A stretch of 64,000 bases of DNA from assembly GCF_013523165.1 (NCBI RefSeq), contig NZ_JAAMQI010000013.1, positions 1 to 64,000 on the forward strand. The letters are read 5' to 3'. The position numbers were made by a program, and so were the translations under genes. The stretch comes from Pseudomonas entomophila (GTDB lineage: Bacteria; Pseudomonadota; Gammaproteobacteria; Pseudomonadales; Pseudomonadaceae). Shown one piece after another: positions 38,811 to 49,489 of this stretch. The number at the start of each line of letters is the position of its first letter. The first letter of the stretch is position 1. The notes under the pieces are model-generated. The model saw only the letters and a program-made list of their open reading frames with translations, was not told the DNA's origin and searched no databases.

Positions 38811-40544
38811 ATGCGCCCATTGCTGCCCTTGTCCCTGATCCTGCTGCTCGCCGCCTGTGGCGAGGGCGAGTCACTCGCGCCCCCCGACGCCCGTCTGCCG
38901 GACGGCGGCCGCTACCGCGGCGAGGTGGTGAACGGCCTGCTCCAGGGCGCAGGACGCATCGACTACCCCAATGGCAGCTGGTACGCCGGCAACTTCGTCA
39001 ACGGCCAGTGGCATGGCCAGGGCGAATGGCATGGCAGCAACGGCGAGGTGTACCGCGGCGAATTCGCCCAGGGGCTGTTCCACGGCCTGGGCGATCTGGT
39101 CACGCCGGGCAGCCATTATGCAGGCACCTTCCAGCACGGGCGCCGCGATGGCGAAGGCACGCTCAAGGAACACGGCGCGACCTACCGCGGCCAGTTCAAG
39201 GACGACCAGTATTCCGGCGCCGGGCAGCTCGACCTGGCCGATGGCAGTCGCTACCAGGGCCTGTTCAGCGACGGCAAGCCCAACGGGGCCGGGATGCGCA
39301 GCGACCCGAGCGGCAACCAGTTCAGCGGCCAGTTCGTCGATGGCCTGTTGCAGGGCAGCGGCACCTACAACAGCGTCGAGGGCGAGCAGTACATCGGTGA
39401 ATTCAAGGACAGTCGCCTGGAGGGCCGTGGCCGCTACGAGAACGCCGACGGCGACGTCTGGATCGGGACGTTCAAGGACGGCGCACTGACCGGCGAAGGC
39501 GAGCTGCTCGGCAGCGATGGCAGCCGCTACAAGGGTGGCTTCCGTGACTGGCGGTTCAGCGGCGAAGGCCGGCTGCAGCTGGCCGACGGTAGCCAGTACG
39601 TCGGCGGCTTCGACAATGATGCGTACGACGGTCACGGTCGGCTGCTGCTGGCCGATGGGCGGATCGAGAGCGGACAATGGATCAACGGCGTGCGCGTGCG
39701 TGACGAGAAGGGTGCGCTGCTGCCCGACCCGCTCGAGCTGGCGCTGCTCAACCAGGGTGCGTTGCTGGACAAGGCACTGGGCGCGGTCACCCGGTCCGGT
39801 CCGGCGATCCAGCTGTACAGCCTGGTGGTGGCCGGCGACGGCCAGCAGAGCGTGTTCCTGCGCGAGGCCGACTACGTCAGCAACCTGCTCAAGGTACGCT
39901 TCGGGGCACGCAGCCAGGTCACCCTGGTCAATCACCGCGACCACCTGGCCGACCGGCCGATGGCCACCCGCGAGAACCTGACCCGTGCCGCGCGCACCCT
40001 GGCCGAGCGCAGCGGGCCGAACGACCTGCTGTTCATCTACCTGACCAGCCATGGCAGCAGCGATCACCAGCTGGTGCTGGACCAGCCGCGCCTGCAACTG
40101 GCCGACCTGTCGGCCGACCAACTGGCCAGCGCCCTGGCGCCGCTCAAGTCGCGCAACAAGGTGATCGTGATCTCTGCCTGCTATTCGGGCGGCTACCTGG
40201 CGCCGCTCAAGGACGAGCACACGTTGATCATGACTGCGGCGCGAGCCGACCGGGTGTCGTTCGGCTGCTCGGAAGAGGCGGACTTCACCTACTTCGGTGA
40301 TGCGCTGTTCGCCCAGGCGCTGAACCAGACCGACGATCTCGAACAGGCGTTTGAACTGGCGCGCCAGAGCGTTGCCGAACGGGAACAGAAGGAAGGCTTC
40401 GAAGCGTCCGAGCCGCAGATCTGGGCACCTGAGCCGGTGCTTGCCCACTGGCGGCGACTGCGGCACCAGCAGGCCGAGGAGGCCTTGCGCAACGTCGCCT
40501 CGAAGCCGGCCTCGTCACACGCGCGCACCACGGTCCGCCGCTAG
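38811..40544 (+). CDS. MORN-repeat lipoprotein with C13-type cysteine peptidase domain
   Basis: This 577-residue protein starts with a lipoprotein signal ([13 protein letters not shown]; lipidated Cys16). Eleven MORN repeats follow (about 34-285; for example [42 protein letters not shown]). The C-terminal domain (about 335-545) resembles peptidase family C13 (legumain/GPI8, clan CD): a hydrophobic strand before His414 in YLTSHGSSD and a second before Cys457 in [14 protein letters not shown], as in caspase-like folds. MORN repeats often bind lipid or protein surfaces. A membrane-tethered periplasmic protease is inferred; substrate unknown. It stands alone. Confidence 0.88.
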   Translation: MRPLLPLSLILLLAACGEGESLAPPDARLPDGGRYRGEVVNGLLQGAGRIDYPNGSWYAGNFVNGQWHGQGEWHGSNGEVYRGEFAQGLFHGLGDLVTPGSHYAGTFQHGRRDGEGTLKEHGATYRGQFKDDQYSGAGQLDLADGSRYQGLFSDGKPNGAGMRSDPSGNQFSGQFVDGLLQGSGTYNSVEGEQYIGEFKDSRLEGRGRYENADGDVWIGTFKDGALTGEGELLGSDGSRYKGGFRDWRFSGEGRLQLADGSQYVGGFDNDAYDGHGRLLLADGRIESGQWINGVRVRDEKGALLPDPLELALLNQGALLDKALGAVTRSGPAIQLYSLVVAGDGQQSVFLREADYVSNLLKVRFGARSQVTLVNHRDHLADRPMATRENLTRAARTLAERSGPNDLLFIYLTSHGSSDHQLVLDQPRLQLADLSADQLASALAPLKSRNKVIVISACYSGGYLAPLKDEHTLIMTAARADRVSFGCSEEADFTYFGDALFAQALNQTDDLEQAFELARQSVAEREQKEGFEASEPQIWAPEPVLAHWRRLRHQQAEEALRNVASKPASSHARTTVRR

Positions 40545-40572
40545 ACCGCGTCGCCCCTTTGGGAGAACTGCC

Positions 40573-41214
40573 ATGTACCTGACCCCTCAGCACGTCCTGC
40601 TCGCCGGCGCCACCGGACTGACCGGCGAGCACCTGCTCGACCGTCTGTTGAACGAGCCGACCGTCAGTCGAGTGCTGGCCCCGAGCCGTCGTCCCTTGGT
40701 GGCGCATCCGCGTCTCGAGAACCCGGTGGGCGAGCCGGCCCAGGTGCTCGATCAGCTCGAAGGCCCGGTGGACATCGCCTTCTGCTGCCTGGGCACCACG
40801 CTCAAGCAGGCTGGCTCCGAAGCGGCCTTTCGCGCGATCGACCTGGATTTGGTCGTGGCGTTCGCCGCCCGTGCGCGTGCGCTGGGCGCCCGGCATCTGC
40901 TGGTGATCAGCGCCATCGGCGCCGACCCGGAATCGTCGATCTTCTACAACCGCGTCAAGGGCGAGATGGAGCAGGCGCTGCGTGCGCAGGATTGGCCGCA
41001 GCTGACCTTGGCTCGCCCTTCGCTGCTCATCGGCGAGCGCCTGGAGCCCCGCCTGGCCGAGCGCATCGCCGCGCCGCTGTCGCGCCTGGTGCCGGGCAAG
41101 TACCACGGGATCGAAGCCTGTGTCCTGGCGCGGGCGTTGTGGCGCCTGGCGCTGGAAGAGCAGGACGGTGTGCGGGTGGTGGAATCGGATGAATTGCGGC
41201 GGCTGGGGAAGTGA
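40573..41214 (+). CDS. NAD(P)-binding atypical SDR (TIP30-like)
   Basis: This 213-residue Rossmann protein has [19 protein letters not shown] at the N-terminus, then [57 protein letters not shown] (a Tyr-x-x-x-Lys-like pair, YNRVK) and [13 protein letters not shown]. This pattern fits the atypical SDR family near TIP30/HTATIP2. It starts at ATG 40573, 28 bases after the MORN/C13 gene with GGGAG upstream. Substrate unknown. Confidence 0.85.
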   Translation: MYLTPQHVLLAGATGLTGEHLLDRLLNEPTVSRVLAPSRRPLVAHPRLENPVGEPAQVLDQLEGPVDIAFCCLGTTLKQAGSEAAFRAIDLDLVVAFAARARALGARHLLVISAIGADPESSIFYNRVKGEMEQALRAQDWPQLTLARPSLLIGERLEPRLAERIAAPLSRLVPGKYHGIEACVLARALWRLALEEQDGVRVVESDELRRLGK

Positions 41215-41404
41215 TTAGCGGCTGGAACGTGCTTGGTGAGGGCGTGCGGGCTGGTAACTGTCTGAGCGGACAGCGCTGTTCTTCTGATAAGGACTGTCTT
41301 TTTCTGTTCGATTGAGGCTTCAGCGTACTGGCAGGGCATGTGGGCGCTTCGGGGCTGGTCGTGGCGGTCAATCTTCACTGTACTGAACAAGGGGTCGCTG
41401 GTTT

Positions 41405-41490
41405 TGTGGGCCCTGCGGGCCCAATCGCGGCACAGGGGCCGCTCCTACAGAGGACCGCGGCAGCCTGTACGACTGAGGTGTGAATACGGG
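41405..41490 (+). repeat. Family A REP with half a spacer
   Basis: A full family A REP (41405-41450) is followed by a spacer ending TGAATACGGG. Where the second REP arm should begin, the 40-bp module of the composite repeat starts at 41491. It looks like a REPIN broken by insertion or recombination. The stretch 41215-41404 before it shows no gene. Confidence 0.7.
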
Positions 41491-41649
41491 TGTGGGAGAT
41501 TCTATGGTTTCTGCCAAGTGTTATGTGGGCCCAATCGCAGTACAGGGCCGCGCCTACACCCGTAGCCGCACCACGGCGTCGCAGGCCATCGCGATCCCCT
41601 GTGGGAGCGGCCCCTGTGCCGCGATCGGGCCCGCAGGGGCCGTGAAATC
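41491..41649 (+). repeat. Composite repeat, copy 2, ending in a solo-like family A REP
   Basis: The 40-base module (from TGTGGGAGATTCTAT) leads into a shortened family A REP, the spacer CACCCGTAGCCGCACC, and an inverted REP at 41601-41649 that matches 119-166. It is the homologue of 34502-34626. No gene is seen between 41650 and 41777. Confidence 0.75.
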
Positions 41650-41777
41650 AGCCACGCCGCCTGTGCAGGCAGCACGCTCCATCGATCAGTGAATCCATGT
41701 GCCCAGCGGCAATACCCGGGACACGCCGCCTGGACCACCCTGCACGTGCCAGGTATTGGCCACCCCACTCACGTGCC

Positions 41778-42071
41778 TTACAACCCACCCCGCGCCTGAT
41801 ACCCAACCCCCAGCACCGTCAGCACCGACAACGGCAGCAGTACCGTATCGAGCACCAGGCTCCCCGGCAGGTCCAGGCGCGGCCAGGCAGGTGCCTCGGT
41901 GCCGAAGCGCTGCAGCGCGCAGCACCCGCCGTTCAGGGCATACAGGTCCAGGCGCGTGCCCGCATACACCACCGGCGCGCCTGGGTGAGCCGCATCGAGG
42001 GTGCGCACGGTGGCGCAGCCGCAACTCAAGGCCAGCACCAGGGCCAGGGCGATGCTGCGGTTCGGTTTCAC
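41778..42071 (-). CDS. YceK/YidQ-type small lipoprotein
   Basis: This 97-residue protein has a signal peptide with lipobox [10 protein letters not shown]. The remainder ([42 protein letters not shown]) has the YceK pattern of a region ending in a hydrophobic segment. It starts at GTG 42071, overlapping the ubiX stop (GTGA). Function unknown; a membrane location is likely. Confidence 0.85.
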   Translation of the reverse strand: MKPNRSIALALVLALSCGCATVRTLDAAHPGAPVVYAGTRLDLYALNGGCCALQRFGTEAPAWPRLDLPGSLVLDTVLLPLSVLTVLGVGYQARGGL

Positions 42072-42700
42072 TCCTCGGCGGCGCCCAGGTGGTGCTCGCC
42101 CCAGCGCGGCAGCATGTCCTGCGGAATCTCCAGCAGGTTGAGGATCCGCGCGACGACGAAGTCGATCAGGTCGTCGAGGGTCTGCGGCTGGTGATAGAAC
42201 CCTGGCGCCGCCGGCAGGATCACCGCGCCCATCTGCGAGAGCTTGAGCATGTTCTCCAGGTGAATGGTCGAGAACGGCGCCTCGCGCGGCACCAGGATCA
42301 GTTGCCGGCGCTCCTTGAGCGTGACGTCCGCGGCACGCTCGATCAGGTTGTTGCAGGCGCCGGTGGCGATCGCCGACAAGGTGCCGGTGGAGCACGGCAC
42401 CACCACCATGGCTGCCGGCGCCCCGGAACCGGAAGCCACCGGCGACATCCAGTCTTCCTTGCCGTACACGCGGATCTGCCCTGCCGCTGCACCGGTGTAC
42501 TCGGTGAGGAAGGCCTGCATGGCCTGCGGTTTGGCCGGCAGGATCACGTCGGTCTCGGTGGACATCACCAGTTGCGCGGCCTTGGAAATCAGAAAGTGCA
42601 CTTCGCGGTCTTCACGCACCAGGCAGTCCAGCAGACGCAAGCCGTACTGCGCGCCCGAGGCGCCGGTCATGGCCAGGGTGACGCGCTGCGGCCCGCTCAT
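42068..42700 (-). CDS. ubiX: Flavin prenyltransferase UbiX
   Basis: This 210-residue enzyme makes prenylated FMN, the cofactor of UbiD in ubiquinone synthesis. Signatures are [75 protein letters not shown] and [26 protein letters not shown]. Its ATG at 42700 overlaps the mpl stop by four bases. Confidence 0.97.
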   Translation of the reverse strand: MSGPQRVTLAMTGASGAQYGLRLLDCLVREDREVHFLISKAAQLVMSTETDVILPAKPQAMQAFLTEYTGAAAGQIRVYGKEDWMSPVASGSGAPAAMVVVPCSTGTLSAIATGACNNLIERAADVTLKERRQLILVPREAPFSTIHLENMLKLSQMGAVILPAAPGFYHQPQTLDDLIDFVVARILNLLEIPQDMLPRWGEHHLGAAEE

Positions 42701-44046
42701 CGCAGGGCCTCGGCGAGCTTGCCATGCAGGCCACCAAAGCCGCCGTTGCTCATGATCACCACGTGGGTGCCGGGCCGTGCCTGGCCCTTCACGCGCTCGA
42801 TGATCGCCTCGAGGCTGTCGGCGACCACGGCCGGTACCTGGCAGTCCGCTGCCGTTCCGGCCAGGTCCCAGCCCAGGTTGGGCGGCGCGTACCAGATCAC
42901 CTGGTCGGCGGCGACCACGCTCTCGGGCAACCCGTCCCGGTGCGCCCCCAGCTTCATGGAGTTGGAGCGTGGCTCGATGATGGCGATCACCGGCGCCTCG
43001 CCGACCCGCTTGCGCAAGCCGTCGAGGGTGGTAGCGATGGCGGTCGGGTGGTGGGCGAAGTCGTCGTAGATCGTCACACCGGCAACCTCGGCGACCGTTT
43101 CCATCCGGCGCTTGACGCTCTTGAAGGCGCTGAGGCCGTCGATGGCCATGGCCGGGGCGACCCCGACATGACGAGCCGCCGCCAAGGTCGCCAAGGCGTT
43201 GGCGACGTTGTGCTGGCCGGTCAGGGCCCAGGCGACCGTGCCCTGCACCTGGCCGTCGAGCAGCACCTCGAAGCGCGAACCGTCGGCGCTCAGCAGACGG
43301 GCCTGCCATTGCCCGCCCTCGCCGGTGGTTTGCACCGGTGTCCAGCACCCCATGCCGATCACCCGCTCCAAGGCCGGTTCGGTGGTCGGGTGAATGATCA
43401 GCCCTTCGCTCGGAATGGTGCGCACCAGGTGGTGGAATTGCCGCTCGATGGCCGCCAGGTCCGGGAAAATGTCGGCATGGTCGAACTCGAGGTTGTTGAG
43501 GATCGCCGTGCGCGGACGGTAGTGCACGAACTTCGAGCGCTTGTCGAAGAAGACGCTGTCGTACTCGTCGGCCTCGACCACGAAGAACGGCGTGTCGCCC
43601 AGGCGCGCGGACACCGCGAAGTTCTGCGGCACGCCGCCGATGAGAAAGCCCGGGCTCATCCCGGCATGCTCCAGCACCCAGGCCAGCATGCTGCTGGTGG
43701 TGGTCTTGCCGTGGGTCCCGGCCACCGCCAGTACCCAGCGCCCCTGCAGCACGTGGTCGGCCAGCCACTGCGGGCCGGACACGTAGGGCAGCCCGGCGTT
43801 CAGGACGTGCTCGACGGCCGGGTTGCCGCGCGACAGCGCATTGCCGATCACCACCAGGTCCGGTGCCGGGTCGAGCTGCGCGGCGTCATAGCCCTGGGTC
43901 AGTTCGATGCCCTGGGCCTGGAGCTGGGTGCTCATCGGGGGGTAGACATTGGCGTCGGAGCCGGTGACCCGGTGGCCCAATGCCTTGGCGAGCACCGCCA
44001 GAGAGCCCATGAAAGTGCCGCAGATACCGAGAATGTGAATGTGCAT
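42697..44046 (-). CDS. mpl: UDP-MurNAc:tripeptide ligase Mpl
   Basis: This 449-residue Mur-ligase reattaches L-Ala-gamma-D-Glu-mDAP to UDP-MurNAc in murein recycling. Motifs are [20 protein letters not shown], the P-loop [66 protein letters not shown] and [14 protein letters not shown] 44046 matches the family start. Mpl-ubiX-yceK end to end overlap suggests a three-gene operon. Confidence 0.97.
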   Translation of the reverse strand: MHIHILGICGTFMGSLAVLAKALGHRVTGSDANVYPPMSTQLQAQGIELTQGYDAAQLDPAPDLVVIGNALSRGNPAVEHVLNAGLPYVSGPQWLADHVLQGRWVLAVAGTHGKTTTSSMLAWVLEHAGMSPGFLIGGVPQNFAVSARLGDTPFFVVEADEYDSVFFDKRSKFVHYRPRTAILNNLEFDHADIFPDLAAIERQFHHLVRTIPSEGLIIHPTTEPALERVIGMGCWTPVQTTGEGGQWQARLLSADGSRFEVLLDGQVQGTVAWALTGQHNVANALATLAAARHVGVAPAMAIDGLSAFKSVKRRMETVAEVAGVTIYDDFAHHPTAIATTLDGLRKRVGEAPVIAIIEPRSNSMKLGAHRDGLPESVVAADQVIWYAPPNLGWDLAGTAADCQVPAVVADSLEAIIERVKGQARPGTHVVIMSNGGFGGLHGKLAEALR

Positions 44047-44112
44047 GATCGACCTCGCAAAACGTCGAGGCAGGGTAGCCCAGGCGGGCGCAAATCGCAC
44101 CCGCTGTTTCGC

Positions 44113-46008
44113 TCAGCGACGGCGCTCGATGCCGTGTCGACGCAACTTGCGGTACAGGGTGTTGCGGCTGATGCCGAGCTGCTCGGCAACACGGGTCATG
44201 TGCCAGCGATGGGCCTCGAGCGTGCTCAGCAAGGCGCCCCGTTCGGCGTCCTCGAGGCTGTGGGGGGACGCGGGTGACGAGGCGCCCGCCACGCCTGGCC
44301 GACGGATCGCAGGCGGCAGGTCCTCGAACCGGATCAGCCCGTCGTCGCACAAGGCCACCAGCGTGCGCAGCACCGTGCGCAGCTGCCTGACGTTGCCGGG
44401 CCAGGCGAAGGCCAGCAGGCACTGGCGCGCCGCTGCCTCCAGTCGCACGGGATGGTCGCCGGCCTCCTGGGCCAGCAGCGCCTCCAGCAGGTGCGCCGTG
44501 TCCGACCGCTCGCGCAGGGCCGGCAGCTCGACGTCCAGGCCGGCGAGCCGGTAGTAGAGGTCTTCGCGAAAACGGCCCTGGGCGACGAGCGCGAGCAGGT
44601 CGCGGTGGGTCGCGCTGACGATGCGCACATTCAAAGCCTGCGCCTGGCCGCCGATCGGCACCACCTGACGCTCCTCCAGCACCCGCAGCAAGCGCGTCTG
44701 CAAGGCCAGCGGCATGTCACCGATCTCGTCCAGCAGCAACGTCCCGCCGTCGGCCTGCAGCAGCTTGCCCGGCATGCCCTCCTTGCGCGCACCCGTGAAG
44801 CTGCCGCCGCGGTAGCCGAACAGCTCGCTCTCGATCAGGCTTTCGGGCAACGAGGCGCAGTTGATCGCCACGAACGGCGCCTGCCGACGGGTGCTGGCCT
44901 GGTGGACGGCCTTGGCGAACGCCTCCTTGCCCACGCCGGTCTCGCCCTGCAGCAGCAGCGGCACGTCGCGCTCGAAGACCCGCAACGCCCGGCGAAACTG
45001 CTCGCTCAACCCGGCATCGAGCAGGCACAACCCCTCTCCGGTGGCCTGGGCCAGGCGCGGTGCCACCTGTGGCCGAGCGACGGCGCGCCCGCGCACGCTG
45101 GCGAACAGCGCGCGGCCGTCACGAGTGTGCAGCGGCCAGACCGCGCAGCCTTGCGGCATGGCGCGCTGGATCAGCCCCTGCGGGTCACCACAGAACCACT
45201 GCGTCAGGGGCTGCCCCAGCAACGCCTCGCGGCTGACCGCCAGCAGGTTCAGGGCGCTCTGGTTGGCGGCGCACACGCGGCCTGCGTCATCGAAGGCCAG
45301 CAGCCCCTCGCTGAACAGCCCGACCGACTCGGCGCGGGGATGGAACCGCAGCAGCCACTGGTGCGCGTACTGACGCAGGAAGTAGCAGCTTTCGATCATC
45401 CGCGCCGACAGGTTCACCAGGCTCATGGTGTGGAACTGGCTCTGCCGGGAGACCTGGGCCTTGGCCGAGGACACGTCGAGCACCGCGAGCAGGTCGCCAT
45501 GAGGGTCGAACACGGGGCTTGCCGAGCAGGTCAGCCCCGTGTGCCGCCCTCGAAAGTGCTCATCCTGGTGGATGGTCAGCGGCTGCCGCTCGACCAGGCA
45601 AGTGCCGATCCCGTTGGTGCCTTCGCGCGCTTCGCTCCAGTCCGCGCCCAGCCACAGCCCGGCGCGTTCGAACACGCGGCGTTCGGCCGGTGCGGTGACG
45701 CACTCGAGGATGATGCCGCGGGCATCGGTCAGCAGCACCGCGTGCCCGGCGCCGGAGAGTTGCTGGTGCAGGCTGTTCAACTCGCCGCTGGCGATGTCCA
45801 GCACCTGCTGCAGGCGCTCGCGGCGTTCCTGGAGGCTGGCCTGTTCCAGCACCACCGGGTCCTGCAAAACGGTCGGGTCGAGGTGGTAGTCGTCCAGGCA
45901 GCGTAGCCAGGAACGTGCGATGGAGGGGTCGCTGACGGCGTCGCCCTTCGCGCCCCGCGCCACCGTCAGCACCTGGCTGGCATGGCGGCTCAAAGACGTG
46001 CTCTGCAT
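44113..46008 (-). CDS. eatR: Sigma-54 activator of the ethanolamine genes (EatR/AcoR type)
   Basis: This 631-residue protein contains an N-terminal region with a GAF domain (about 45-190; GHAVLLTDARGIILECV, GTNGIGTCLVERQPLTIH), a PAS-like segment (about 230-320), an AAA+ domain (GETGVGKEAFAKAV near 352; LLLDEIGDMPLALQTRLLRVLE) and a Fis-type helix-turn-helix (RVAEQLGISRNTLYRKLRRHGI). The sigma-54 contact loop reads GSFTGA instead of GAFTGA. It is divergent from aldehyde dehydrogenase and eut genes with sigma-54 promoters, like P. aeruginosa EatR (PA4021). Ethanolamine as effector is inferred. Confidence 0.9.
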   Translation of the reverse strand: MQSTSLSRHASQVLTVARGAKGDAVSDPSIARSWLRCLDDYHLDPTVLQDPVVLEQASLQERRERLQQVLDIASGELNSLHQQLSGAGHAVLLTDARGIILECVTAPAERRVFERAGLWLGADWSEAREGTNGIGTCLVERQPLTIHQDEHFRGRHTGLTCSASPVFDPHGDLLAVLDVSSAKAQVSRQSQFHTMSLVNLSARMIESCYFLRQYAHQWLLRFHPRAESVGLFSEGLLAFDDAGRVCAANQSALNLLAVSREALLGQPLTQWFCGDPQGLIQRAMPQGCAVWPLHTRDGRALFASVRGRAVARPQVAPRLAQATGEGLCLLDAGLSEQFRRALRVFERDVPLLLQGETGVGKEAFAKAVHQASTRRQAPFVAINCASLPESLIESELFGYRGGSFTGARKEGMPGKLLQADGGTLLLDEIGDMPLALQTRLLRVLEERQVVPIGGQAQALNVRIVSATHRDLLALVAQGRFREDLYYRLAGLDVELPALRERSDTAHLLEALLAQEAGDHPVRLEAAARQCLLAFAWPGNVRQLRTVLRTLVALCDDGLIRFEDLPPAIRRPGVAGASSPASPHSLEDAERGALLSTLEAHRWHMTRVAEQLGISRNTLYRKLRRHGIERRR

Positions 46009-46126
46009 GGTTGTTGTTCTCCGCAGATGACTCGTGCGGCCAGCATCCTCCACCCACGCCGGGTTTGCAATGAAGCCCACGTCCGACGCCTGCAAAGCGT
46101 GTCAGAAACGGTACAGACTGTGGCGA

Positions 46127-46154
46127 GGTGCTGCGCCAAGGCTGGCACAGCACC
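46127..46154. promoter_or_regulatory. 28-bp near-palindrome, candidate activator site
   Basis: GGTGCTGCGCCA (46127-46138) and TGGCACAGCACC (46143-46154) are inverted repeats matching at 11 of 12 positions around a 4-base centre. Its centre is about 98 bases upstream of the start predicted from the sigma-54 promoter at 46211, the usual place for an enhancer. It also lies 120-146 bases from the activator's own start. Confidence 0.6.
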
Positions 46155-46210
46155 GTGGTCGACGCCTGCCTCCCTACCGGAAAACCCTTGTTCCAGAGCC
46201 TTCCACGGCA

Positions 46211-46227
46211 TTGGCCCGAGGTTTGCT
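46211..46227 (+). promoter_or_regulatory. Sigma-54 promoter of the aldehyde dehydrogenase gene
   Basis: TTGGCCCGAGGTTTGCT has the -24 GG (46213-46214) and -12 GC (46225-46226) at the required spacing and closely follows TGGCACG-N4-TTGC. The predicted start is near 46238, 36 bases before the ATG. Confidence 0.8.
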
Positions 46228-46273
46228 CTACGCTTCTGGACTCCACCACAACACAAGAGCCAGGAGACACACC

Positions 46274-47794
<1,521 letters not shown>

Positions 47795-47890
47795 GCGGCG
47801 AGCGGTTAGCGGCACGCTGCACGTAAACGCGGGACGGTGGTGAGGCGGCATAAGTCGGCAGGCGTCCAGCGTGCGACGTGCCGCCCTCGC

Positions 47891-47907
47891 CTGGCCCGCT
47901 TCCTGCA
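47891..47907 (+). promoter_or_regulatory. Sigma-54 promoter of the permease-eutBC genes
   Basis: CTGGCCCGCTTCCTGCA has TGGC (47892-47895) and CTGC (47903-47906) at sigma-54 spacing, with one change from TTGC. It lies 57 bases before the permease ATG. An inverted repeat GCGGCACG/CGTGCCGC (47809-47816 and 47877-47884) lies just upstream. Confidence 0.65.
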
Positions 47908-47963
47908 CACCCTATCACCACGGGGCCGGTGCCATGCTGGCCAACAAGAAGAAAGGTGAACCT

Positions 47964-49412
47964 ATGCCAAGCGAACAGGCTGCACACGCGCCGGCGGGCG
48001 CGGCGGTCGACTTCGAGAACGTCGACTCCCAGTACTTCCAGCAACGACAACTGAAGAAAGGCGCGGCAGGCTGGGTCCTGCTGGTGGGCCTTGGCGTGGC
48101 CTACGTGATTTCCGGCGACTATGCCGGGTGGAACTTCGGAATGGCGCAAGGCGGTTGGGGCGGGATGTTCCTCGCCACACTGCTGATGGCCACCATGTAC
48201 CTGTGCATGTGCTTCTCCCTGGCCGAACTGTCCTCGATGATCCCGACGGCCGGCGGGGGCTATGGCTTCGCACGCAGCGCCTTCGGGCCCTGGGGCGGGT
48301 TCCTGACGGGGACGGCGATTCTCATCGAATACGCCATCGCGCCTGCGGCGATCGCCGTGTTCATCGGCGCCTACTGCCAGTCGCTGTTCGGCATCGGTGG
48401 CTGGATGATCTACCTGGCCTTCTACGTGGTGTTCATCGGCATCCACATCTTCGGGGTCGGCGAGGCCTTGAAGCTGATGTTCGCCATCACGGCCGTGGCG
48501 GCCATCGCGCTGGCGGTGTTCCTGCTGGCCATGGTGCCGCACTTCGACGCTGCCAACCTGTTCGACATCGCCCCCACCCAGGCCGCAGGCGCCAGCAGCT
48601 TCCTGCCGTTCGGCTACGTCGGCGTGTGGGCGGCGATCCCCTATGCGATCTGGTTCTTCCTGGCGGTCGAAGGCGTCCCCCTGGCCGCCGAAGAGACCAA
48701 GAACCCACGGCGCGACCTGCCCCGCGGCCTGATCGGCGCGATGCTGGTGCTGCTCAGCTTCGCCCTGCTGATCCTGGTGATCGGCCCAGGCGGCGCGGGT
48801 GCCGAAGCGCTCAAGGCGTCGGGCAACCCCTTGGTCGAGGCGCTGGCCAAGGCCTATGGCGGCTCGACCTGGATGGGCAGCTTCGTCAACCTGGTCGGCC
48901 TGGCCGGCCTGATCGCCAGCTTCTTCTCGATCATCTACGCCTACTCGCGGCAGATCTTCGCCCTCTCGCGGGCCGGTTACCTGCCGCGCAAGCTGTCAGA
49001 GACCAACAAGAGCAAGGCGCCGGTGCTGGCGTTGGTGATTCCAGGCGTGATCGGCTTCGCGCTGTCGCTCACCGGCCAGGGTGACCTGCTGATCCTGGTG
49101 GCGGTGTTCGGTGCGACCTTGTCCTACGTGCTGATGATGGCGGCGCACATCACCCTGCGCATTCGACGCCCCAAAATGGAGCGGCCTTACCGCACCCCGG
49201 GTGGGATCGTGACCTCCGGTGTGGCACTGGTGCTGGCGTGCATCGCGGTGGTGGCCGGCTTCCTGGTCGACCCGCGCGTGGTGATCGGCGCAGCAGTGAT
49301 CTACGCGGTGCTGATCGCCTACTTCGCGTTCTACAGCCGCCACCACCTGGTGGCCGGCACGCCCGAAGAGGAGCTGGCAGCGATCCAGCAGGCCGAGCAG
49401 ACCTTGCATTGA
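47964..49412 (+). CDS. eat: Ethanolamine permease
   Basis: This 482-residue APC-family transporter has about twelve membrane helices. The signature segments are GDYAGWNFGMAQGGWGGMF, SLAELSSMIPTAGGGYGFARSAFGPWGG, WFFLAVEGVPLAAEETKNPRRDLPRG and AYSRQIFALSRAGYLPRKLS, as in ethanolamine permeases. ATG 47964 is preferred over 47934 because AAAGGTGA lies six bases before it. It precedes eutB by 77 bases and probably shares its transcript. Confidence 0.93.
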   Translation: MPSEQAAHAPAGAAVDFENVDSQYFQQRQLKKGAAGWVLLVGLGVAYVISGDYAGWNFGMAQGGWGGMFLATLLMATMYLCMCFSLAELSSMIPTAGGGYGFARSAFGPWGGFLTGTAILIEYAIAPAAIAVFIGAYCQSLFGIGGWMIYLAFYVVFIGIHIFGVGEALKLMFAITAVAAIALAVFLLAMVPHFDAANLFDIAPTQAAGASSFLPFGYVGVWAAIPYAIWFFLAVEGVPLAAEETKNPRRDLPRGLIGAMLVLLSFALLILVIGPGGAGAEALKASGNPLVEALAKAYGGSTWMGSFVNLVGLAGLIASFFSIIYAYSRQIFALSRAGYLPRKLSETNKSKAPVLALVIPGVIGFALSLTGQGDLLILVAVFGATLSYVLMMAAHITLRIRRPKMERPYRTPGGIVTSGVALVLACIAVVAGFLVDPRVVIGAAVIYAVLIAYFAFYSRHHLVAGTPEEELAAIQQAEQTLH

Positions 49413-49489
49413 CTGACGTGCGAGCGCCTCGCCTGGCGGAGCGCCGGAAGCCACGCGGCGCCCAGGTGGTGCCGCTTTGGAGGTTGTAG

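Noticed and set aside
41263..41279. ACAGCGCTGT palindrome after the SDR-like gene
   Set aside because: It is a ten-base palindrome with no conserved partner or T-run directly after it. It is likely to be chance.
46155..46165. TGGCAC at 46143-46148 as a second sigma-54 -24 element
   Set aside because: The -12 half at the needed spacing reads CGTGG rather than TTGC, and the hexamer is part of the near-palindrome. The promoter at 46211 is far better.
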